42,469 bases of DNA from Prolixibacteraceae bacterium (GTDB lineage Bacteria > Bacteroidota > Bacteroidia > Bacteroidales > Prolixibacteraceae), in contig JAFGGF010000109.1 of assembly GCA_016930735.1 (NCBI GenBank), positions 1 through 42,469 on the forward strand, read 5' to 3'. Below are positions 1 to 8,743 of the stretch, piece after piece. The notes beneath the pieces are model-generated. The model worked only from the letters and a program-made list of their open reading frames with translations, was not told the origin of the DNA and did no database searches. Position 1 is the stretch's first letter. Each line of letters starts with the position of its first letter. Position numbers and translations under genes: made by a program.

Positions 1-2654
1 CCTTTCAGCATAATCATTGTGTAGGTACAGTTATCATAAACATTGTTAGTGATTTGCCAGACTGATCCAACCAAATCCTGTAATCCAAACGGATTGGCAC
101 CTTCAGGATAAGAGCCAACCGGATCAAGCCTTCCATTACCCGGATTACAAAAAGTTGAATCGATCCCGGTAAGTTTTTCCACAGTCAGGGTACCGGTTAT
201 TTCGGTTTTTTCACTCGATATTTTTGCCTTGTCACCCCATGGCCATTCATTCATTTCAGAAGTTTGAGCTGCGTATTGCCATTCCATTTCAGTTGGGAGG
301 CGTTTGCCAGCCCAGGCTGCATAAGATTTGGCATCTTCATAACTTACAAAAACAACCGGTTTGTTTTCGTCTCCCGGTTTTATATTTCCATCTTCCCAAT
401 GATTCAGGAAGTTCTCAGGATCATCAGGCAAATAACCGCTTTTATCCAAAAATTCTTTGAACTGTTTATTGGTAACAGGAAATTGATCCATATAAAACGA
501 AGGTATTTGAACCTCCTTTTTAGTCAGCAATTCAGGATAAGAAATAAATTCATCACCGTTTTCAGTTTCCCATTTAAATTTTCCTGCCGGAATTTTTACC
601 ATTCCTTCAGGAGCGCCGGTATAAATTTTTGTTTTTTTAACCGAACTTATTAATCGTGCCGAAGCAGGAAGGAAATCAATAATATTTTCATCCAATAAAA
701 TTCCATCTTTAAAAAGCTGAATAACAAATTTTCCTTCTTCCCTGCCAAATTCATTTAACAGTCTGATTGTTTGTTCCTGAATCGAAAAATCTTTGTATTT
801 CCCTTCATATCCGGGCAATCCTGCCCAAACTCTGATTTGATCCCCTTCATTTGCAAAAAAAGTCAATTCATCAGCAGGAAGGTTAAACATAACATTTAAT
901 AAATCCGGCAATTCAGCAATTACTCCCACTGCTCCTTCATTGTTTGTCCCTATAAATTTTTCAGGAAAAGCATCAATATCTGCAATTGCATACAATTTCC
1001 CATTTATAGTATCGATCTGTACAGGTTTATGATTCCACAAATCGATAAAATGAGAATCTTTTTGAGATTGAACTTCAAAAAGCGGTTTGTTAAATCCTTC
1101 CGGGATCAGGCTGAAAATTGTATAAACTGTTTTCTTTTCAGAAGGCCATTTATTTACATAAATATCATCTGAAAGTGTTTGAATCAATGGTTCCCAGTTT
1201 TTCTGAAGAAAAGATAGGCTGTTTTCACGTTGGATCATTAAAATTTTTCCGAGGAATTTCCACTGCTCATCGAGCCAGTATGGACGACCCGGTGAGAAAA
1301 GATTGTTCTCAGTTCCATGGCCATTAAATAACGACAAAGCATATTCTCTTCGGATTCGTTCTTTACCAACCTCAACCACCCTGAAAATGGCAAATTCCGG
1401 TTTGATCAGTTTATTCAGGTTTAACAGCGGGCAATAATAAAGTGCATTATGAACACGCCCGCTGACTATTCCCTGCATGTCTTTGGGCACAGCCATTCCT
1501 TCGCTGTACATTACCACTCCGTCGCCACCGTTATCGGCAGCATTTCTGAGTTGTTCACTCGATGCCCCGGAACAATCCAAAACCACACCATCGGAATTTG
1601 TTTCATTGATAATCTCTGATAAGGCTTCATAGGGATCTTCACTCCGGGTGTCGGTATCCCAGGGTTTAAAAGCAATATAAAAATGTGAATCATTTTGGTG
1701 AGTAACTTCAGCCAAATTTCTGACAGCTTCAATCCCTCCCGGCATGCTTCGATACATATCCCACTGGTTCCGCTGATCCATACCAAGGGCAGGCCAGGTG
1801 GGCCATAATCCGTATATTTCAGCTCCTCCCAGAACCTGATTATTAAATTCCACAAAATCAGGAAAAGTGTATTTATCCTGTTCCGAATCATAAATATTGT
1901 GATCCCACCCCATCATCAACTGGCACAGGTAGGAATGCCGGACCCATTTCAAATCCTCTCTTTCAAACAACGAATTATTAAATTCATCAACATCAAAAAG
2001 TAATTTTTCCTGAAATATTTTTCGCAGGCCATCCTGCCGGTTTCCTTTAAAAGTTTCAATCCAGATATGATAGGTAACTTCACCCTGAGGCAAAAGGTCG
2101 GTCTCAAACCTTCGCCGGGTAGCATTTTCCCAGGATAACCTTTTGGTTAAAGCCGCCATTTGAATATCTCCTGTAACCAATTCCGAGTATCCCAGCTCCC
2201 ATGCATTATCAGGTAAAATAACATTTACAGGTTTAAATCCCGGGCGGAATAAATGTGATCTTGAAAGATAATGATCTCCCAAACCGGTAATATAAACTCT
2301 TTCAGGATTCTCTCCGAAAGGAACTATATTGTGCAATGTCAGGGTATCCGTGGAAATATTTCTGAAAATTATCAGTGCATTCCAACCACCGTTTTTATAT
2401 TCCTGATTTTTTATTTCAATCTGAAGATAATTTCTGAAATTCTTTTCCTGATTTGAAAAAATAGTCTGGTCACCAAGTTTAAATGATATAACTGGAATAT
2501 TTTCAATAACAACCTCTGACTGACCTGTAATTATTTTTTCAATGGATAGCTTTTTCTGATCGATAGAAATTGATTCTATTTGCTGGCTATAAACATTCTG
2601 AGAAAGCACCAAAAAAAATATTACAAGCAGTATTCTTGTTATTATTCCTATCAT
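1..2654 (-). CDS. Secreted TIM-barrel-like hydrolase fused to a SUMF1/FGE domain (3' end cut by window edge)
   Basis: An uninterrupted minus-strand reading frame runs from an ATG at 2654 to base 1 without a stop; 884 codons are visible. Residues 1-25 form a signal peptide ending near VYSQQ. Residues about 30-230 look beta-rich. Residues about 240-480 resemble a TIM-barrel glycosidase-like domain, with GLWPTWPALGMDQ near the start and DGVVLDCSG as a possible active-site strand. From about residue 680 there is a formylglycine-generating-enzyme/SUMF1 domain: MVKIPAGKF, then DQFPVTNKQFKEFL, then KRLPTEMEWQYAA and WPWGD, and VGSVWQITNN. The frame leaves the window at LKG, where FGE-family proteins usually read RGGSW. 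Such domains are often non-catalytic in large secreted proteins, so I infer no specific activity. It lies 47 bp downstream of the GH127 gene on the same strand, so it is probably co-transcribed. The hydrolase family is not recognised. Confidence 0.85.
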   Translation of the reverse strand, partial: MIGIITRILLVIFFLVLSQNVYSQQIESISIDQKKLSIEKIITGQSEVVIENIPVISFKLGDQTIFSNQEKNFRNYLQIEIKNQEYKNGGWNALIIFRNISTDTLTLHNIVPFGENPERVYITGLGDHYLSRSHLFRPGFKPVNVILPDNAWELGYSELVTGDIQMAALTKRLSWENATRRRFETDLLPQGEVTYHIWIETFKGNRQDGLRKIFQEKLLFDVDEFNNSLFEREDLKWVRHSYLCQLMMGWDHNIYDSEQDKYTFPDFVEFNNQVLGGAEIYGLWPTWPALGMDQRNQWDMYRSMPGGIEAVRNLAEVTHQNDSHFYIAFKPWDTDTRSEDPYEALSEIINETNSDGVVLDCSGASSEQLRNAADNGGDGVVMYSEGMAVPKDMQGIVSGRVHNALYYCPLLNLNKLIKPEFAIFRVVEVGKERIRREYALSLFNGHGTENNLFSPGRPYWLDEQWKFLGKILMIQRENSLSFLQKNWEPLIQTLSDDIYVNKWPSEKKTVYTIFSLIPEGFNKPLFEVQSQKDSHFIDLWNHKPVQIDTINGKLYAIADIDAFPEKFIGTNNEGAVGVIAELPDLLNVMFNLPADELTFFANEGDQIRVWAGLPGYEGKYKDFSIQEQTIRLLNEFGREEGKFVIQLFKDGILLDENIIDFLPASARLISSVKKTKIYTGAPEGMVKIPAGKFKWETENGDEFISYPELLTKKEVQIPSFYMDQFPVTNKQFKEFLDKSGYLPDDPENFLNHWEDGNIKPGDENKPVVFVSYEDAKSYAAWAGKRLPTEMEWQYAAQTSEMNEWPWGDKAKISSEKTEITGTLTVEKLTGIDSTFCNPGNGRLDPVGSYPEGANPFGLQDLVGSVWQITNNVYDNCTYTMIMLK

Positions 2655-2701
2655 TTTCAGTTTCACTTTTTTGGAAAACGCAACATACGACTTACTACTT
2701 C

Positions 2702-5098
2702 TTACTCAACAGTCCATTCATGAATTCCCGACGAGTTATTTTCAGGAAGTTTAACTTCCAGTTTCAGAGCAGAAGTTTTTACCGGGTCAAATTCAACATT
2801 ATTTAGTTTATCCTTTTCTATCCCATAGTTTCCTTTAATTTTTACCGGTAACCAACTATTTCCTGATTTGTAAAGGATTTTCCAGTCTGCCGGTAAATCG
2901 CATCCGCCGTTTGGCACATCCACAAACCAGTAAATGCCTGAAGAGGATACAACTTCCGGTTTTTGAAAATTATAGACTATCCAGTGGGTAACGTTTTCAT
3001 CGGGCCACCAGTGGTAGAAAATATTGGACTCATCAGCTGAATTTTTTGGAAGTATACCGTCGCTGATCCCAAATAAACCAGATGATTCATGTGAAGCCTC
3101 CACTTTACTTGTGTTGGCAATTGTAGGAGCAGGCTTCGGCCGTGTTGCCTCTTTTTTTACCGGTATCCAAACCATCATCTGCCCCTTGCCCCGATGTGCC
3201 CAGGCATAATATGGAATAGCTTTAAATTTCCGCGGGTAAGTTTCCAAACCATTTTCAGTCTGCCTTGTACCAAATCCGTCAGCAGAAAGTGTCATAATAC
3301 CGTCAAGCTTTTCAGCTTCATACGATGTAATGATTCCTGATTCAGGATCAACATACATACTTAAAATATCCGGATCTTCATAATCAGCCCATTCGGCACA
3401 ATACACCAACGGGCCCATTTGTAATGCCATTTTATCCACATCATCTTCAATATTTGGGTTTGCTTTAATTTTTCTGACTTCAAGTGGAAACAGAATTTCA
3501 ACTTTATCTTTCTTTTTCCACTTCCTTGAAATAGTCACATAACCCTTTTCTGTTTTTAATGATACTTCCTTGCCATTAACCGTAATTAATGGATTTTTGG
3601 AAGGTTCACTCATAAATGAATAAAGGTTGCCTGGGACAGGCGAGTCGGAAGCCCACCCGGGAATCCTTATTTTTAAATCCGCAGATACAATTTCATACGG
3701 ATTGACTTCAATAATTATTTTCCCATCCCATGGCATGTTGCTTTTTTGTTTTATATCAAACGATTTTCCATTAATATCAAACGATGTGGAACTTGAAACA
3801 AAAAGGTTTATATATATACTGCTATGATCCTGAGCATAAATATAATTTGGCATCGAAGGAATAAATCTGGAAATATTGGACGGGCAACAGGCACATCCAA
3901 ACCATTGGCTTCGCTGGTGCTGACCAAACGATTCAAGCGGATTAGGATAGAAAAAATGGTCTCCTGAAAGTGAAACTCCCGAAAGGACATTGTTATACAA
4001 CGAACGTTCGAGCACATCGATGTATTTTGCATCGCCACTCATCAGGAACATCCGATAATTCCAGAAAACATTGGCAATAGCAGCACAGGTTTCGCAATAT
4101 GCACGCATATTCGGCAATTCATATGGACCGCCAAAACCTTCATATCCTCCGGCTGCCCCAATACCACCGGTAATATAAAGCTTCTTATAAACAACATCCT
4201 CCCAAATTTTTGAAATAGCATTAACATATGCCTGATCGCCTGTAAGTGCAGCTACATCAGCCATACCAGTCCACATATATGCGCCTCTGACTGAATGCCC
4301 GACTGCTTCGGTTTGTTCAACAACAGGAAGATGCGATTGGTTATAAGTTGTTTTTTCACCCAATTCACCTTTGCCCCTGATATCAAGGAAAAATTTAGCC
4401 AGGTCGAGGTAACGTTTTTCCCCTGTGATCCGGTAAAGTTTAACAAGCCCGATTTCAATTTCCTGATGCCCGGGGTAATTTTCAATTTTTCCGTAACCAA
4501 ATTCACGGTCAACAAGGTCGGCACTTTTAATGGCAATATCGAGTATTTTTTTCTTTCCGGTAGCCTGGTAATATGCCACTGCTGCTTCATAAAAATGCCC
4601 CAGGTTATACAACTCATGACTGAGTTTATCAACGTTCACCCATCTTTCTTTTCCGATCCACTCATGCCCGTTTTCACCCATGATTGTGCGGTTTGTATAA
4701 AGATAGCCATCGTCTTCCTGAGCCAGTTCAATCAGGTCGACCAGAGAATCAACAGTTGCTTCCATTTCAGGGTCAGGAAACATCTGCAATGAATAAGCTG
4801 CACCTTCAATAATTTTATAAATATCTGAATCATCAAAAGGATAAGGTGAACAGAATTCACCCTCGGCAAGGCCACCGGCAATTTCAAAATTTTTAATCCT
4901 TCCAGTTTCCCGGCTTTTTTGAATGGCAATAGGAATTGTAACATCATGATTGGTTTTGATCCGGTTTGCCCAGAAATTGTCGGTAACTTTTACTTCTGTA
5001 AATGGTTTTGGAGAAATCAGATATTCATTTTCTTTAATTTGCTTTTGTGTACAGGAAGTAATAAATAAGATAAATAAAAAAACAGCCGCAATTTTCAT
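2702..5098 (-). CDS. GH127 beta-L-arabinofuranosidase lipoprotein
   Basis: Predicted to release L-arabinofuranose from arabinan- or arabinoxylan-type side chains. The ATG at 5098 is preferred to one 30 bp upstream because it gives a clean lipoprotein signal, MKIAAVFLFILFITSC, with the lipobox Cys at residue 16. In the 798-residue form the retaining cysteine-glycosidase site of GH127 is visible: Glu320 in YEGFGG, Glu336 and Cys338 in YCETC, and Cys404-Cys405 in CACCPSN. These correspond to the acid/base Glu, the zinc ligands and the catalytic Cys of HypBA1. After the usual DUF1680 body (ending near YYAWAHRGKGQMMVWIP) there is an extra C-terminal domain of about 140 residues resembling an F5/8-type sugar-binding module. 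The protein is longer than simple GH127 enzymes. It heads or belongs to a minus-strand run with the FGE-fusion gene. Substrate specificity beyond the family is inference. Confidence 0.93.
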   Translation of the reverse strand: MKIAAVFLFILFITSCTQKQIKENEYLISPKPFTEVKVTDNFWANRIKTNHDVTIPIAIQKSRETGRIKNFEIAGGLAEGEFCSPYPFDDSDIYKIIEGAAYSLQMFPDPEMEATVDSLVDLIELAQEDDGYLYTNRTIMGENGHEWIGKERWVNVDKLSHELYNLGHFYEAAVAYYQATGKKKILDIAIKSADLVDREFGYGKIENYPGHQEIEIGLVKLYRITGEKRYLDLAKFFLDIRGKGELGEKTTYNQSHLPVVEQTEAVGHSVRGAYMWTGMADVAALTGDQAYVNAISKIWEDVVYKKLYITGGIGAAGGYEGFGGPYELPNMRAYCETCAAIANVFWNYRMFLMSGDAKYIDVLERSLYNNVLSGVSLSGDHFFYPNPLESFGQHQRSQWFGCACCPSNISRFIPSMPNYIYAQDHSSIYINLFVSSSTSFDINGKSFDIKQKSNMPWDGKIIIEVNPYEIVSADLKIRIPGWASDSPVPGNLYSFMSEPSKNPLITVNGKEVSLKTEKGYVTISRKWKKKDKVEILFPLEVRKIKANPNIEDDVDKMALQMGPLVYCAEWADYEDPDILSMYVDPESGIITSYEAEKLDGIMTLSADGFGTRQTENGLETYPRKFKAIPYYAWAHRGKGQMMVWIPVKKEATRPKPAPTIANTSKVEASHESSGLFGISDGILPKNSADESNIFYHWWPDENVTHWIVYNFQKPEVVSSSGIYWFVDVPNGGCDLPADWKILYKSGNSWLPVKIKGNYGIEKDKLNNVEFDPVKTSALKLEVKLPENNSSGIHEWTVE

Positions 5099-5175
5099 AG
5101 AAGTAATAAGTATGTTAGAATAAAACAACCTCTAAATTACTTAAAATATATTTTTTGTGATGTTTTTACAAGTAG

Positions 5176-6333
5176 TTATTTACCAGAAAGCTTTTCTTCC
5201 AGCTCTTTTACCTTATCTTTTAATTCCTTGATCCGGAATTCACGTCCAACAAACAACTCATTAAATTTTTGAAGCTCAAAATTTTTTAATTCAAGTTCTT
5301 TTGTCCTTTCTGCTACTCTTTTTTCAAGTTCATTGTAGAGTTCTTTAAACTTTTCTTCCCATTTTTTCCTTTCGGAAATATCGGAATGAATACCAATTAC
5401 ACGCAAAGGACTACCATCTTCCAAGCGGGAAATAACCTTACCCCGGTCAAGAATCCATTTATAGGAACCATCTTTACAAAGCAGGCGATGTTCATTAATA
5501 TAGACAGATGTTTCACCGGAAAAATGCCGGTTAAGATCGCTGTAAGTTTTTTCTTTATCATCAGGATGAACACGTTTGTCCCATTCATCCAGATTATTAT
5601 TAATTTCATGATCCTCATATCCTAACATTTTTTTCCATTGCTTTGAAAAGAACACCTCACTGGTTTTAGTATTCCAATCCCATAAGCCATCACCTGCCCC
5701 CTCCAATGCAAACTGCCAGCGTTCTTCACTCTCCTGCAATTCTTTTTTTGTCCGCCACAATCTTATGCGGTTTAACATTAGCAATCCAATCAACATGGTA
5801 CCTGCCGGATAAATTATTAAAACAGGTAAAGCAATTGTTTTAAATGTATCAATAAATAATTTTCCGGGCAACAAAGCTGTACAGCCAAGCATGGTTATAT
5901 GCACAAGTAAACCCATTAAAATCAGTTCGATCGTATACTTCCTGTTTTGCCAATTTGGCCTTAGGTTCCTCCAAAGGATACCAATTAATCCGGAAGAGAT
6001 AATAACAGCAATCCCCATCCACGTACCATCACCACCTTCAAATACCCTGAAAATTCCTGTTAACAGAATTGCAATCAATGTTGGTATCAAACCAAAAAAC
6101 AATCCTGAAATAGAAAGGATAACTGATCTTGTATCAAATACAATTCCCGGAACATATGTCCATGGAGTTAACATTACGACAATTCCCAGCCCACCGATAA
6201 TAATACCATTTATTATTTTAATCAGAATCCCTTGCCCCCATCTCCTGTTAATCAAAATGTAATCATAAAGCAAAGTGATTGTTAAAAGAATCGCTACATT
6301 TTGAATTAATCCAAGAATAATTGAATTTCCCAT
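5176..6333 (-). CDS. Five-TM (LytS/YhcK-type) PAS sensor protein without output domain
   Basis: Residues 1-190 contain several hydrophobic segments with the pattern of the 5TM-5TMR_LYT sensor module (WTYVPGIVFDTRSVILSISGLFFG is split here as WTYVPG, FDTRSV and ISGLFFG). Residues about 200-325 are a PAS fold with LWDWN near the start, HPDD in the middle and DGSYKWILDRG, ending in HSDISERK. Residues about 322-385 are a charged coiled coil ending in the GREFRIKELK-type tail often found after PAS domains in signalling proteins. There is no histidine kinase, GGDEF, HD or DNA-binding domain and the frame ends cleanly, so it looks like a truncated kinase or a stand-alone sensor. It sits between GH127 and uxuA and could sense a cell-envelope or sugar cue for this region, but no partner regulator is seen in the window. 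Confidence 0.85.
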   Translation of the reverse strand: MGNSIILGLIQNVAILLTITLLYDYILINRRWGQGILIKIINGIIIGGLGIVVMLTPWTYVPGIVFDTRSVILSISGLFFGLIPTLIAILLTGIFRVFEGGDGTWMGIAVIISSGLIGILWRNLRPNWQNRKYTIELILMGLLVHITMLGCTALLPGKLFIDTFKTIALPVLIIYPAGTMLIGLLMLNRIRLWRTKKELQESEERWQFALEGAGDGLWDWNTKTSEVFFSKQWKKMLGYEDHEINNNLDEWDKRVHPDDKEKTYSDLNRHFSGETSVYINEHRLLCKDGSYKWILDRGKVISRLEDGSPLRVIGIHSDISERKKWEEKFKELYNELEKRVAERTKELELKNFELQKFNELFVGREFRIKELKDKVKELEEKLSGK

Positions 6334-6436
6334 TATTTCTTCAAACTATACATTAATCCAATTAAAGTTAATGAATTATAAGCGAAAGTCAGATAATTTT
6401 ACTAAGAAAGATAACAGGGATAATTGCCAATTACTT

Positions 6437-7654
6437 TTAAAGATTTGACGTTTTTAAAATTCCTTCTTCCAGGCCTGCTATTTCTGACAGCCCTTTTAAA
6501 CGGCCAATAAACGGGTAACCGGGAAATGCATTTATATTGAATTCGTCAAAAAATTTAATACCATGGTCAGGGCGCATGGGAATTTGTGCATCTTTCCTGC
6601 CTTCGTTATTTCTTTTTTGCATTTCTGACAAAAGGATATTTACAAGTTCAGCCATATCAACCCAACCCTTCAAATGACCAGATTCATAAAAACTTCCGTC
6701 TTCCAGAAATTCTGTATTCCGCAGGTGGGCAAAATGAATCCGGTGGCTGAATTTTTTTATCATTTCCGGCAATTTATTATCCCTTCGTGCCGAAAATGAA
6801 CCCGTACAAAAAGTAATGCCGTTACGCAGTGAAGGATTTACTTTTTCCAGCCATTCCATGTCTTCTCTTGTACTGAAAATTCTGGGCAGCCCTAAAACCG
6901 GGAATGGGGGATCATCCGGGTGGATGGCCATGTTAATTCCACATTCTTCAGCTACTGGAATTATTTCGCCCAGGAAAAAGGCAAGATTTTTACGGAGTTC
7001 CTCTTTCCCGATCAGTTTGTACTTTTCAAGATATGATAAAAAAGCTGTTTTGTAATCTTCTATTGAATCGTATTTTAAACCACTTATAAAACCTTGAGTT
7101 TTAACTATTATATTATGGGCAAGTTCTTCTGATTCTGTTTCTGTCATCTCCAGAAATACTTTTTTCGCTTTTAAAACTAATTCCGGTGAATAATCCTTTT
7201 GAGAACCGGGACGTTTCAATATATAAATATCAAAAGCTGCAAACGTCTGGAAATCAAACAACATGGACTCACCACCTTCGGGCAAAACATAATGAAGATC
7301 GGTCCTGATCCAATCAAGAACTGGCATAAAATTATAAACAATGGTTTTAATCCCAAATTCAGACAAATTCTTCAACGACTGTTTATAGTTTTGAATATGC
7401 TGGTCACGAAATTCATTCCCAAGCTTAATGGCTTCTGAAACAGGAAGGCTTTCCACAATCTCCCAGTCGAGACCGGCATCCTCAACCACTTTTTTCCTTT
7501 TCAGAATTTCTTCTGCCGGCCAGACTTCACCTGATGGGATATGGTGCAGTGATGTAACAATTCCTTCAATTCCAAGTTGTTTCAGCCATGAAATCTGCAC
7601 CGAGTCATTTTCGCCAAACCAGCGCCAGGTTTTTTTAAGACGTATATTAGACAT
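6437..7654 (-). CDS. uxuA: Mannonate dehydratase
   Basis: Converts D-mannonate to 2-keto-3-deoxygluconate in hexuronate catabolism. The 405-residue protein is close to the usual length of UxuA (about 390-400). It starts MSNIRLKKTWRWFGENDSV, then has IEGIVTSLHHIPSGEVW, and later MAIHPDDPPFPVLGLPRI, a hallmark segment of the xylose-isomerase-like UxuA fold, and HFAHLRN and MRPDHG near the C terminus. The ATG at 7654 is chosen over one at 7678 because the upstream codons enter the REP-like repeat (7674-7743) and the family begins at this Met. It is followed on the same strand by the PAS gene and preceded by the SDR gene. With the SDR it forms the fructuronate-mannonate-KDG branch; KDG kinase and aldolase are not in the window. 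Confidence 0.96.
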   Translation of the reverse strand: MSNIRLKKTWRWFGENDSVQISWLKQLGIEGIVTSLHHIPSGEVWPAEEILKRKKVVEDAGLDWEIVESLPVSEAIKLGNEFRDQHIQNYKQSLKNLSEFGIKTIVYNFMPVLDWIRTDLHYVLPEGGESMLFDFQTFAAFDIYILKRPGSQKDYSPELVLKAKKVFLEMTETESEELAHNIIVKTQGFISGLKYDSIEDYKTAFLSYLEKYKLIGKEELRKNLAFFLGEIIPVAEECGINMAIHPDDPPFPVLGLPRIFSTREDMEWLEKVNPSLRNGITFCTGSFSARRDNKLPEMIKKFSHRIHFAHLRNTEFLEDGSFYESGHLKGWVDMAELVNILLSEMQKRNNEGRKDAQIPMRPDHGIKFFDEFNINAFPGYPFIGRLKGLSEIAGLEEGILKTSNL

Positions 7655-7673
7655 GATTATTAGATCACCTTTT

Positions 7674-7743
7674 GTCATCCTGAGCGCCTGTCGAAGGATG
7701 ATTTATTAATAATTGGCATGGCTCGACAGGCCCACCATGACAG
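7674..7743. repeat. REP-like inverted pair of hairpins between uxuA and the SDR gene
   Basis: Two related units lie in opposite orientation. Unit 1 (7675-7701, plus strand) is a perfect 7-bp stem TCATCCT/AGGATGA around a 13-nt loop GAGCGCCTGTCGA. Unit 2 (about 7718-7743, read on minus) has stem CATGG/CCATG around TGGGCCTGTCGAG. The same loop with different stems recurs at 14322-14381. TGAGC...TGTCGAA sequences of this kind are widespread dispersed intergenic repeats in Bacteroidota genomes; a link to a RAYT-type transposase is inference, and none is present here. Confidence 0.8.
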
Positions 7744-7747
7744 CAAT

Positions 7748-8563
7748 CTATACTCCGCTAAAAGAACTAAATCCACCATCGACAGGAATGATTGTACCAG
7801 TTACAAAACTTGCTGCTTCTGAACAAAGAAAATGAATGGTACCATTTAATTCATCGATGTCTCCAAACCGCCCCATGGGTGTTTTTGCAATTACCTTCAG
7901 ACTCCGTTCAGTATAAGAACCATCCGTATTGATCAAAACAGCTTTGTTTTGAGTGCTGATAAAAAATCCGGGAGCCAATGCATTTACCCTGATCTTTTCG
8001 GAGAACTTGGTAGCCATTTCCATTGCAAGCCACTTGGTGAAAATCTCAACTCCCGATTTTGCCACAGAATAGCCTGGTACACGTGTGATTGAGGAATAAG
8101 TTGCCATGGAAGAAATATTAATAATCGATCCTGATTTGGTTTGTGCCATAGCTTCACCAAACACAAGACATGGAAAAACTGTTCCGTTCAGATTCAGATC
8201 AGTGACTTTTTTATAGTCATCGATTTTCATATCAAAAACTGTTTGTTCTTCGGTTAATGTTGCGCCAGGAAGATTACCCCCGGCAGTATTAACCAGAATA
8301 TCAATTTTACCCCATTTATCCAAAATAGCTTTTCTGGCTTCACGCAACTCTTCAACATTTAATACATCCACAACCAGCCCGATACCGGTTCCACCCTCTT
8401 CTTTAATTTTATTAAGCCGAAGGTCAACGTTTTCCTGGGTTCGCCCTATAACTGCAACATTAACACCGTTTTTTGCCAGGTAAGCAGAAATACTTCCTCC
8501 CAGGGTTCCCGATCCACCGGTTACAACGGCCACCTTTCCGATAAGGTCAAATAATTCATTCAT
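7748..8563 (-). CDS. SDR-family oxidoreductase, probable fructuronate reductase (UxuB-type SDR)
   Basis: A 271-residue classical short-chain dehydrogenase. The nucleotide-binding motif TGGSGTLG is at residues 15-22, NTAGG at about 94-98, and the catalytic Ser152, Tyr165 and Lys169 (YSVAK) have normal spacing; the C-terminal VDGGFSSFSGV is typical. A TTG two codons upstream (8569) is also open, but the ATG at 8563 gives the family-like start MNELFDLIGKVAVVTGG. Bacteroidota commonly pair uxuA with an SDR instead of the long-chain UxuB of E. coli, so D-fructuronate to D-mannonate reduction with NAD(H) is the likely reaction. That assignment rests on family resemblance and the adjacency to uxuA; gluconate 5-dehydrogenase activity is the main alternative. 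Confidence 0.88.
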   Translation of the reverse strand: MNELFDLIGKVAVVTGGSGTLGGSISAYLAKNGVNVAVIGRTQENVDLRLNKIKEEGGTGIGLVVDVLNVEELREARKAILDKWGKIDILVNTAGGNLPGATLTEEQTVFDMKIDDYKKVTDLNLNGTVFPCLVFGEAMAQTKSGSIINISSMATYSSITRVPGYSVAKSGVEIFTKWLAMEMATKFSEKIRVNALAPGFFISTQNKAVLINTDGSYTERSLKVIAKTPMGRFGDIDELNGTIHFLCSEAASFVTGTIIPVDGGFSSFSGV

Positions 8564-8699
8564 CCCCAAAATTTTAATCTCCCAATAGTACGCTGAAACT
8601 CAGAAATTGTTCAATACTTTATTCACTGGTGCTTGTACTATTTCAACAAAATGAGTTTTCAGGATTATTATTACAATTAACTACCAGCTTATCTTTAAC

Positions 8700-8732
8700 A
8701 AAAATGCCTTCACAAAATGTGAAGGCATTTTT
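8700..8732 (-). terminator. Rho-independent terminator after GH10
   Basis: A perfect 15-bp stem, AAAAATGCCTTCACA (8700-8714) pairing with TGTGAAGGCATTTTT (8718-8732), encloses a 3-nt loop. On the minus strand it begins 11 bp after the GH10 stop and ends in a U tract. The A/T runs on both sides mean it could also act on plus-strand transcripts. It isolates the xylanase gene from the uxuA-SDR pair. Confidence 0.85.
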
Positions 8733-8743
8733 CCTTAACTATA

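Noticed and set aside
1511..1891. Minus-strand frame of 126 residues
   Set aside because: It is out of frame within the long FGE-fusion gene, whose own frame is open across the region.
5891..6262. Plus-strand frame rich in Ile and Pro
   Set aside because: It is the complement of the membrane segments of the PAS sensor.
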